Of a stretch of DNA of 9,655 nt, positions 1-5,636 are shown one piece after another. Position numbers and translations under genes: made by a program. The first letter of the stretch is position 1; each line of letters opens with the position of its first letter. The stretch covers positions 1 through 9,655 of the forward strand of contig JAXFZX010000008.1 of assembly GCA_034184445.1 (NCBI GenBank), read 5' to 3'. Source of the stretch: CALXZG01 sp034184445 (GTDB lineage Bacteria > Pseudomonadota > Alphaproteobacteria > CAAHEQ01 > UBA3637). The notes under the pieces are model-generated. The model worked only from the letters and a program-made list of their open reading frames with translations, was not told the DNA's origin and did no database searches.

Positions 1-183
1 ACCCATTTGTCCGTTTGGAAGTCCTACATCTAGACCCGAAGTTTGAATCATCGCTGTTGGGTAATCCCGAACCAAACCATGCCAAATGGGCGTATTTGCC
101 ATTTCTATGGCATTATTTTCCTTTTCCGCCCGATAACCCCAACCATCTAAAATACATAATACAACCGGTTTTTGTCTTGTCAT
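1..183 (-). CDS. gpmI: 2,3-bisphosphoglycerate-independent phosphoglycerate mutase, N-terminal part (cut by window edge)
   Basis: Reading the minus strand from the ATG at 183 gives 61 codons open to the window edge, beginning MTRQKPVVLCILDGWGYR. This is the typical N-terminus of the cofactor-independent phosphoglycerate mutase, which interconverts 3- and 2-phosphoglycerate in cytoplasmic glycolysis and gluconeogenesis. Asp13 in ILDGWG matches the first metal-binding aspartate of the alkaline-phosphatase-superfamily fold. The stretch GLPNGQMG at the edge normally continues with NSEVGH, whose serine is the phospho-acceptor, so the window stops about two codons before the catalytic residue. The start at 183 is preferred over the in-frame ATG at 201 because an AAAGGAAA Shine-Dalgarno sequence lies at 191-198, well placed for 183. 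The gene is divergent from the EAL gene. Identity is secure; completeness cannot be judged. Confidence 0.93.
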   Translation of the reverse strand, partial: MTRQKPVVLCILDGWGYRAEKENNAIEMANTPIWHGLVRDYPTAMIQTSGLDVGLPNGQMG

Positions 184-232
184 ATCTAATTTTCCTTTCA
201 TAAAAACTGTCTCTGCGTTTCGTTCTCGGGTT

Positions 233-261
233 ATTATAGCTAAAAAAATAAAAAAAGTGTA
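233..261 (-). promoter_or_regulatory. Putative promoter of gpmI
   Basis: On the minus strand a perfect TATAAT -10 hexamer lies at 238-233. At 17-bp spacing the -35 position reads TACACT (261-256), which is weak. The predicted start near 226 would give a leader of about 43 nt before the gpmI ATG at 183. The call rests mainly on the -10 box in a very AT-rich spacer. Confidence 0.45.
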
Positions 262-308
262 TCATTTTTTAAAAAAAAGATGTTTTTTCTTAAAAAAAAG
301 TGTATAAA
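251..308 (+). promoter_or_regulatory. AT-rich upstream region with 12-bp direct repeat and putative -10 box for the EAL operon
   Basis: AAAAAAGTGTAT occurs at 251-262 and again at 294-305, 43 bp apart, about four helical turns. The second copy runs into TATAAA (303-308), a plausible -10 box 35 bp before the EAL start; no good -35 box lies 16-18 bp upstream. The surrounding A and T runs could be bent DNA or an UP-like element. Role as promoter or operator is inferred. Confidence 0.35.
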
Positions 309-343
309 GGATCTCAGAATATTAGAATAGAAAGGTCTTTGAT

Positions 344-1183
344 ATGAATTTAATGCAATCTTTTAAAAACTTATTCGTTCAAAAAAAACGCGTTATCGGC
401 GCAACAGACCTCAGACGCGCTTTGACGCATAATGAATTTGTGTTTTATTATCAGCCCGAATGGGACCTAAAAACAGGAAAAATAAAAGGGGTTGAGGCTT
501 TGGTTCGCTGGGAAAGTCCGAATGGCATCATTCCGCCAAATGATTTTATCCCTATTTTGGAAGAAACCGGATTAATTAACACATTTACACCTTTTTTATT
601 CAGCCAAACCCTAAGCGACTTGCATGAATTGCATGCCATGGGATTTTCGGATCTATTTATGTCAATCAACTTATCCGCCGTGCAATTAAGAGATCCGACA
701 TTGATTGCAACGGCGCAAAAAAACTTAGAACAATACGGTATCATCCCCGAACACTTGGAATGTGAAATTACGGAAAATAAATTTGTCGGGCAAGAGGCCA
801 TAGAATTGGAAACATTAAAAGACCTGAAAAAAATGGGGGTTAAAATTTCTATTGATGACTTCGGATCGGGTCATGCTTCATTTAACTATATTAAGAACAT
901 GACTATCAATAAGATTAAAGTTGATCTTGAATTTGTTCGGGATTTATTTGAAAAAAAAGCAAATCAAACCATCATGCGCACGATTATTGAATTGGGTCAC
1001 TCACTTGATTTGACCGTTTTGGCAGAAGGGGTGGAAGAACCCCTTCAAGAAAAATGGCTGCGTGAAAACGGATGCGATTATGCACAAGGTTTTCTGTTTT
1101 CGCGTCCACTACCGTTGCCGATGCTGATTTCGTTTTTAAGAACCCATATTTCACAAACAGAGCAAAGTCCCGTCAATGAATAA
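344..1183 (+). CDS. Stand-alone EAL-domain cyclic-di-GMP phosphodiesterase
   Basis: This 279-residue cytoplasmic protein is essentially one EAL domain (about residues 21-270) with no GGDEF, PAS, REC or membrane segment. EAL domains hydrolyse c-di-GMP to linear pGpG with Mg2+ or Mn2+. All residues expected in an active enzyme are visible: E51 of EALVR, N109 of SINLS, E141 and E144 of EITE, D171-D172 of DDFGSG, K192 of IKVD, E228 of LAEGVE and Q248 of YAQGF. Compared with remembered RocR active-site numbering, these sit at a constant offset of 124, so the domain has no insertions or deletions around the active site. The start at 344 has an AAAGG Shine-Dalgarno at 331-335; a second in-frame ATG at 353 is possible. 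The stop overlaps the following trhP-like gene by 8 nt, so the two are probably translated together. The N-terminal 20 residues are basic and carry no recognised sensor, so the input signal is unknown. Confidence 0.93.
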   Translation: MNLMQSFKNLFVQKKRVIGATDLRRALTHNEFVFYYQPEWDLKTGKIKGVEALVRWESPNGIIPPNDFIPILEETGLINTFTPFLFSQTLSDLHELHAMGFSDLFMSINLSAVQLRDPTLIATAQKNLEQYGIIPEHLECEITENKFVGQEAIELETLKDLKKMGVKISIDDFGSGHASFNYIKNMTINKIKVDLEFVRDLFEKKANQTIMRTIIELGHSLDLTVLAEGVEEPLQEKWLRENGCDYAQGFLFSRPLPLPMLISFLRTHISQTEQSPVNE

Positions 1184-2477
1184 CCCTGTTAAGAAGCCGG
1201 AATTATTATTACCAGCGGGAACATTGGATCGGTTAAAGACCGCTTTTTTATATGGGGCGGATGCCGTATATGCCGGTATGCCGGCGGTGTCCCTTAGGAA
1301 CAAAACATCTTTTACCATGGATGAAATGTCAGAGGGCATTACCCACGCCCATCGGCTGGGTAAAAAAGTCTATTTGACAATTAACCTATTTACACACAAT
1401 CAAGATATTCCCAAAGTAGAGGGTTTTATTCAAGCCCTAAACGATTTAAAACTCGATGGTGTTATAGTGGCTGATCCGGGTGTGTTTGCTTTAATGAAGG
1501 AAAAATGTCCCAACATTCCCCGCCATATTTCCACTCAGGCTAATGTATGCTCAGCCTTAACCACCCGTTTTTGGCAAGATCAAGGAGCCTCGTTATGTGT
1601 TTTAGGACGCGAGGTTTCCTTGGCCGAAATCAGGGAAATCCGTTCGCTTTGCCCTGACATTAAATTGGAAATGTTTATCCACGGTGCCCTGTGTATCAGC
1701 TATTCCGGCAGATGCCTATTATCCAACTTTATGACGGGGCGCAGCGCAAATAAAGGGAATTGCGCCCATACTTGTCGGTGGCGATACAAAGTTTATGAAG
1801 GACAATCACTTTCCCCCAATTCTTCATCACCTTACTATTTAGAAGAGGAAACACGTCCCGATCAGTTATTCCGAATTGATGAAGATTCGCACGGCAGTTA
1901 TATTATGAATTCTCGTGATCTGTGTCTGATGCCAAGATTAAATGAGATATTGCCCATAGGATTGGACTCATTTAAGATTGAGGGCCGAAATAAGTCGGAA
2001 TACTATACGGCCATCACGGCAAAGGCTTATCGTTCTGCAATTGATGATTGGTTTCAATCCCCCGATTCGTGGACACCCAATTCCTATATGCAAGAACTGA
2101 TGACTTTACAATCTCGGGGATATACTGTTGGATTTTTAGACGGGAATGCCGGTCCGGAGGCCCAAAATTACGATACCCCTGGCAGTCATGGGGACTGGCG
2201 TTTTTGCGGTGTCGTTAAGGCACATAAATTAAATCGCATGGTTATAGAGGTTAAACATAAAATCTGTATTGGCTCTGTTTTGGAAGGAATTTCTCCCCAT
2301 CAACAACAGGCCGTCAAAATCCCCGTTTCGGAAATTTTTGATTCCGAAACCCAAAAAAATATAGAAACTGTATCGGCAGGAAAATGCAAACAATCCGTTG
2401 AAATTAAAGTAAATTCAAATATTCAAGAGGCACTACCGCCTCTGTCTGTATTGCGTGTTTTTGACCCCGAAAAATAA
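1176..2477 (+). CDS. trhP: U32-family tRNA hydroxylation protein (TrhP/YegQ-like)
   Basis: The 433-residue product belongs to peptidase family U32 and most resembles E. coli TrhP (YegQ, about 450 residues). TrhP uses prephenate in forming 5-hydroxyuridine at position 34 of tRNAs; it is not a true protease. Landmarks run in order: LLPAGTLDRLKTAFLYGADA at 11-30, HISTQANV at 117-124, LGREVSLAEI at 143-152, and the U32 signature at 165-183 (E165, F167, G170, C173, G178, C180, S183). Four cysteines, C173, C180, C196 and C200, match the proposed iron-sulfur ligands of this group, and SFKIEGRNKSEYY (265-277) is the second typical block. Length and the C-terminal extension favour TrhP over the shorter UbiU and UbiV, but another U32 role is possible. 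The ATG lies inside the end of the EAL gene (ATGAATAA), with only a weak Shine-Dalgarno, suggesting translational coupling. No clear terminator follows. Confidence 0.85.
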   Translation: MNNPVKKPELLLPAGTLDRLKTAFLYGADAVYAGMPAVSLRNKTSFTMDEMSEGITHAHRLGKKVYLTINLFTHNQDIPKVEGFIQALNDLKLDGVIVADPGVFALMKEKCPNIPRHISTQANVCSALTTRFWQDQGASLCVLGREVSLAEIREIRSLCPDIKLEMFIHGALCISYSGRCLLSNFMTGRSANKGNCAHTCRWRYKVYEGQSLSPNSSSPYYLEEETRPDQLFRIDEDSHGSYIMNSRDLCLMPRLNEILPIGLDSFKIEGRNKSEYYTAITAKAYRSAIDDWFQSPDSWTPNSYMQELMTLQSRGYTVGFLDGNAGPEAQNYDTPGSHGDWRFCGVVKAHKLNRMVIEVKHKICIGSVLEGISPHQQQAVKIPVSEIFDSETQKNIETVSAGKCKQSVEIKVNSNIQEALPPLSVLRVFDPEK

Positions 2478-2511
2478 ATTTAATTTTTTTAAAAAAACAT
2501 AAAATAAAGTG

Positions 2512-2540
2512 TTGCAATCAAAAAAAAAATATATTATATT
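2512..2540 (+). promoter_or_regulatory. Promoter of the DUF2934 gene
   Basis: TTGCAA (2512-2517) and TATATT (2535-2540) are separated by exactly 17 bp, a good sigma-70-type promoter. Transcription would begin near 2547, just ahead of the AGGAG ribosome binding site at 2561-2565. The spacer is a run of A residues. Confidence 0.6.
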
Positions 2541-2572
2541 TGATATTGTCTATAAAAAAAAGGAGTATGACC

Positions 2573-2863
2573 ATGACAAAACAAATGAATAACGAACACA
2601 TTCGTGTGGCTGCCTACTATCTGTGGCAAAAGGCCGGCTGCCCAAACGGCATGGAAAATGACTTTTGGTTTCAAGCCCAACACCAACTCTACGGTTCAAA
2701 TTTGAATAACCAAAATGTTCACAAATCCCTGTCAAAATCATCTGCAACAAAATTGACGGCAAAAAAGGTTTCTTTGAAACCCGCATTAAAATCGGCGGTA
2801 AAGAAAACCATTTCTGCAAAATCGGCTATTGTTGCAAAACCGTTTTATGGAAATAAAAAGTAA
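2573..2863 (+). CDS. DUF2934 small basic protein
   Basis: A 96-residue protein. The N-terminal third (about residues 6-38) contains HIRVAAYYLWQKAGCPNG, followed by a WFQAQHQLYG block. This matches the DUF2934 pattern of a short helical unit beginning IRxxAYxLWxxxG and ending WxxAExxL. The C-terminal 50 residues are low complexity, rich in Lys, Ser and Ala, with repeated SxKxAxK-type units and no acidic residues, as in histone-H1-like tails. The molecular function of DUF2934 is not established; the tail suggests binding to nucleic acid or another polyanion, which is inference. The ATG at 2573 is chosen because AGGAG (2561-2565) lies 7 nt before it; the in-frame ATG at 2567 is only 1 nt from that site, and the upstream TTG at 2540 lies within the promoter. 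The gene has its own promoter and a strong terminator, so it is probably monocistronic and well expressed. Confidence 0.82.
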   Translation: MTKQMNNEHIRVAAYYLWQKAGCPNGMENDFWFQAQHQLYGSNLNNQNVHKSLSKSSATKLTAKKVSLKPALKSAVKKTISAKSAIVAKPFYGNKK

Positions 2864-2880
2864 TTTTTAAATCCAATGGG

Positions 2881-2910
2881 AAAGGGATAGATGTGTCTAT
2901 CCCTTTTTTT
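2881..2910 (+). terminator. Rho-independent terminator of the DUF2934 gene
   Basis: A perfect 11-bp stem (AAAGGGATAGA at 2881-2891 and TCTATCCCTTT at 2896-2906) closes a TGTG loop and runs into a T tract ending at 2910. It lies 18 bp after the DUF2934 stop and 25 bp before the next gene. Confidence 0.93.
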
Positions 2911-2935
2911 ATACTAATCTCTGGGAGGAAATCTG

Positions 2936-3631
2936 ATGGATACATTAACACGTTATATTCAACAAGGAAAGAAATTAACTGGCGGTAAATTATTTTTAAT
3001 TTTTATTATATTAACAATTTTGACTGTCGGATGTGTCGGTGGAAGACTTTATCATAAACTATCCGAACCGGATATGCAAAATTTTTTGGCAGAATTTCCC
3101 TCTATTGAAATAGAAAATGGGGTTATTATCAGCCCCGATAAAACCATATGGGAAAAGAAATTAGCCGATAACCAATTCTTATTTCAAATAGATACCACAC
3201 AAAATACAGCAAAAACATTACCGAAAAACGGTATTGTTTTGACGAAAAAGCAAGTTATTTTATCCTATAACGGTCAGGAGAAAGCATATCCCCTACCCCC
3301 GGAAAAAGTTGTCATAAATAAAACCGTTTTAGAACAATTTTTTCAAATAGTCATTGTTAATACCTGTGTGTTTATTGGTATTATGTTGTTTATTATTTTG
3401 TTATTAGGACAAGCTTCTACAACAATTTTATCTGCCGGATTATTGTGGCTATTCAAAACGGATGTTAATTCGGATTCTCGCCGACGGGCATCTTTCATCG
3501 GGTGGTTATCGGTATTGGCTTTAAATATAGGACTTAGGTTCGCGGGATATGGTTTTTCACTCCTCGGATGTGTCGGTATTGCCACCCTGATTTCGGTATT
3601 TTGCCTTATGTGGGCCAAGAATAAGGATTAA
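2936..3631 (+). CDS. DUF1189-like integral membrane protein
   Basis: The 231-residue product has one hydrophobic segment near the N-terminus (about 18-37), a polar domain (about 40-130), then a cluster of hydrophobic segments at roughly 136-158, 161-173, 186-201 and 206-226. A basic stretch, SRRRA (181-185), probably faces the cytoplasm. The polar domain contains FPSIEIENGVIISP and later PPEKVVI, resembling the extracytoplasmic part of DUF1189 proteins, where FPxIxIxxGxxS is common. Function is unknown for the family. GGGAGG at 2923-2928 is a strong ribosome binding site 7 nt before the ATG. A TATACT hexamer at 2910-2915 has no good -35, so expression may depend on readthrough of the preceding terminator. 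The gene converges with queA, and the stops overlap by 4 bp. Family assignment is from remembered pattern, not a search. Confidence 0.72.
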   Translation: MDTLTRYIQQGKKLTGGKLFLIFIILTILTVGCVGGRLYHKLSEPDMQNFLAEFPSIEIENGVIISPDKTIWEKKLADNQFLFQIDTTQNTAKTLPKNGIVLTKKQVILSYNGQEKAYPLPPEKVVINKTVLEQFFQIVIVNTCVFIGIMLFIILLLGQASTTILSAGLLWLFKTDVNSDSRRRASFIGWLSVLALNIGLRFAGYGFSLLGCVGIATLISVFCLMWAKNKD

Positions 3632-4668
3632 CTCTCTGGCTTTTCAATCAAACACGCGTCTCCATAGGAGAAAAAACGATACTTTTCCTGAATAGCGTGT
3701 TGATAAGCCTCTTTCATCCGATCAATCCCTGCAAACGCGCAAACCAGCATAAATAAGGTTGATTCAGACAAATGAAAATTTGTGAACAAGGCATCTATAA
3801 CCTTAAAATGATAGCCCGGAGTAATAAAAATACTTGTTTCACCTTGAAAAGGATGAACGATACCCTGATCATCCGCCGCCGATTCCAACAAGCGTAGCGA
3901 TGTTGTCCCCACGGGAATAATGCGTCTTCCCGATTGCTTGGCTTGATTGATTCTATCGGCAACATCTTGGGTAAGGATACCATACTCGGCATGCATTTTG
4001 TGATTATCTGTATCATCCACTTTAACAGGCAGGAAAGTCCCTCCCCCGACATGTAGGGTTAAAAAAAGCCTTTCTATCCCCTTTTGATCCAATTTACGGA
4101 ATAAATCATCCGTAAAGTGTAAGCCTGCCGTTGGGGCAGCCACAGCGCCCTCGTGACGGGCATAAATAGTCTGATAATCGGCTTTATCCGATTCTTTTCC
4201 ACCGCGTTTCCTTCTAATATAAGGTGGCAACGGCATTGTCCCAACAGTATGGAGTGCAGTCATCAAATCGGCACCGGATTGATTAAACCGCACACAAACA
4301 GATCCCGATTCATTTTTTTTGATAACGGTTGCAAAAAAATCGGGGGCAAAGCGAATAACATCGCCCACTTTTAATCGCTTAGCCTTTTTAATCAAGGTAG
4401 TCCAATCGGATAAATTTTCCTGTTTAAATAGTGTTAATTCAACCTGCGCCGCTCCCCGCACACCGTATAGGCGTGCCGGTATAACCTTAGTATCATTCAA
4501 AACCAATACATCATCAGGTCGCAACAATTTATCCAGATCGGATATTATCTTATCCTCTAATGCCCCATTGGGCAGAATATGCAAAAGCCGTGCCGAATCC
4601 CTAGGCTCAACGGGATAATCGGCAATTAATTCATTCGGTAAATCAAATTTAAAAATTTCCGTTTTCAT
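3628..4668 (-). CDS. queA: S-adenosylmethionine:tRNA ribosyltransferase-isomerase
   Basis: QueA transfers and isomerises the ribosyl group of S-adenosylmethionine onto preQ1 at position 34 of tRNAs with GUN anticodons, giving epoxyqueuosine, in the cytoplasm. The 346-residue length is normal (E. coli about 356). Family blocks are all present: LPNELIADYPVEPRDSARLL (10-29), VLNDTKVIPARLYG (56-69), EGAVAAPTAGLHFT (173-186), LTLHVGGGTFLPV (203-215), VGTTSLRLLES (253-263), LFTNFHLSESTLFMLV (294-309) and the terminal RFFSYGDACLI (331-341). It is the last gene of the kinase operon, and its ATG overlaps the binding-protein stop (ATGA, 4665-4668). The upstream ribosome binding site is weak, as expected for coupled translation. 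No tgt or queG is adjacent in the window. The assignment is firm. Confidence 0.97.
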   Translation of the reverse strand: MKTEIFKFDLPNELIADYPVEPRDSARLLHILPNGALEDKIISDLDKLLRPDDVLVLNDTKVIPARLYGVRGAAQVELTLFKQENLSDWTTLIKKAKRLKVGDVIRFAPDFFATVIKKNESGSVCVRFNQSGADLMTALHTVGTMPLPPYIRRKRGGKESDKADYQTIYARHEGAVAAPTAGLHFTDDLFRKLDQKGIERLFLTLHVGGGTFLPVKVDDTDNHKMHAEYGILTQDVADRINQAKQSGRRIIPVGTTSLRLLESAADDQGIVHPFQGETSIFITPGYHFKVIDALFTNFHLSESTLFMLVCAFAGIDRMKEAYQHAIQEKYRFFSYGDACLIEKPES

Positions 4669-5636
4669 TCTTTTTGTTCCACCGATGATTCTGATTTATT
4701 TTCCTGCGTATGAAGGGTAAAATCCTTGGGGATTCGGCCTTCGGCTTTTAATTGATCAATTAAAGAGGGCTCATCCTTAAACCGCTGCCCCCATGTGTCA
4801 ATAAAGTTAATTAATGTCCGATTTAAAGCGTCTTTATCTTTCCGTCTTTCGGCCAATTTCTTGATAAAAGTTCTGCGGTATTGCGGGCACGGTGAATTTT
4901 TGGAATAAACCACAAACAATTCCTGCCCCATAATGGGTGTTCCAATATATGCAAGATGCCGATTAATTTTAAAACGACGGGCTTCGGCCTCTGAGGCATA
5001 AGGGCTGGAAAGTAAATAATCAACCTCACCGGTAATCAGCTTAGTAAAGGCTTCTTTGGAATTAGGAACTTCCTCTATCTCCAAATCAGGAGGCAGAGTC
5101 AACCGAACATAGGGATAAAATTGTTCATCCTGACGAACGGCTCCTTTTAATCCTTTTAAATCATCAAAACTATTAACTGCACGAGCTTTATTTTTCAAAA
5201 ATACTGCCGTAATCACATTCGGAATATATGCCGGCATTAAATAAGAGTGTCCGTTTTCCCGAATTTTGGGATCATAATAAAGACCGACATACAAATCAAC
5301 CTTTCCGTTTTCAAAGGCTTCACGTGCTGCCTGATCGGATTTAAATCCAACGGTTGTCAGCAAAATTTTTTCTTCTTGGGCGATTTGTTTCATTAAATCA
5401 ATTCCAAAACCATTGGCAACCATAAATCCATTGGTCCCCCATTCCCGCCACCCATAGGGCGGATTCGTCGTAAAAGTCGTAATTTTCAAGGCCTCATTCG
5501 TTTCACCACATCCCTGCCATCCCTTTACCTTTGGGACAATAACCTCAGATGATTGCTCACCGATATATCTTTGCGCCGATGCTAAGGTGACCGATAATAA
5601 AACCACGGCAAAAATTAATCCACACAATTTATTCAT
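4665..5636 (-). CDS. Periplasmic family-3 extracellular solute-binding protein
   Basis: A 323-residue protein with a clear Sec signal peptide: MNKLCGLIFAVVLLSVTLAS, then cleavage after ASA (residue 21). The mature part is a single SBP_bac_3 domain (about 48-285), as in amino-acid-binding components of ABC importers. Family-like blocks are LKITTFTTNPPYGW (50-63), ANGFGIDLMKQIAQ (74-87), GKVDLYVGLYYDP (111-123), SFDDLKGLKGAVRQ (156-169) and GEVDYLLSSPYA (203-214). C43 and C250 could form a disulfide. The C-terminal tail is charged and probably disordered. No permease or ATPase gene is adjacent, so the protein may feed the kinase encoded just upstream rather than a transporter; this is inference. 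The ATG overlaps the kinase stop by 8 nt and has AAGGAG 7 nt upstream. The ligand cannot be predicted. Confidence 0.87.
   Translation of the reverse strand: MNKLCGLIFAVVLLSVTLASAQRYIGEQSSEVIVPKVKGWQGCGETNEALKITTFTTNPPYGWREWGTNGFMVANGFGIDLMKQIAQEEKILLTTVGFKSDQAAREAFENGKVDLYVGLYYDPKIRENGHSYLMPAYIPNVITAVFLKNKARAVNSFDDLKGLKGAVRQDEQFYPYVRLTLPPDLEIEEVPNSKEAFTKLITGEVDYLLSSPYASEAEARRFKINRHLAYIGTPIMGQELFVVYSKNSPCPQYRRTFIKKLAERRKDKDALNRTLINFIDTWGQRFKDEPSLIDQLKAEGRIPKDFTLHTQENKSESSVEQKE

Noticed and set aside
15..203. 62-residue plus-strand frame at the left edge
   Set aside because: It lies opposite the gpmI coding sequence, whose protein matches a known family closely; the plus frame has no ribosome binding site.
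241..300. A-run and T-run hairpins in the spacer before the EAL gene as a terminator
   Set aside because: Pairing would consist almost only of A-T pairs, and the spacer lies between two divergent gene starts, so no transcript needs to end there.
2478..2511. Terminator after the trhP-like gene
   Set aside because: The sequence is only A and T runs with no GC stem; I could not draw a convincing hairpin.
4153..4618. Two plus-strand frames inside queA
   Set aside because: Both are shadows of the well-conserved queA frame on the other strand and encode no recognisable protein.
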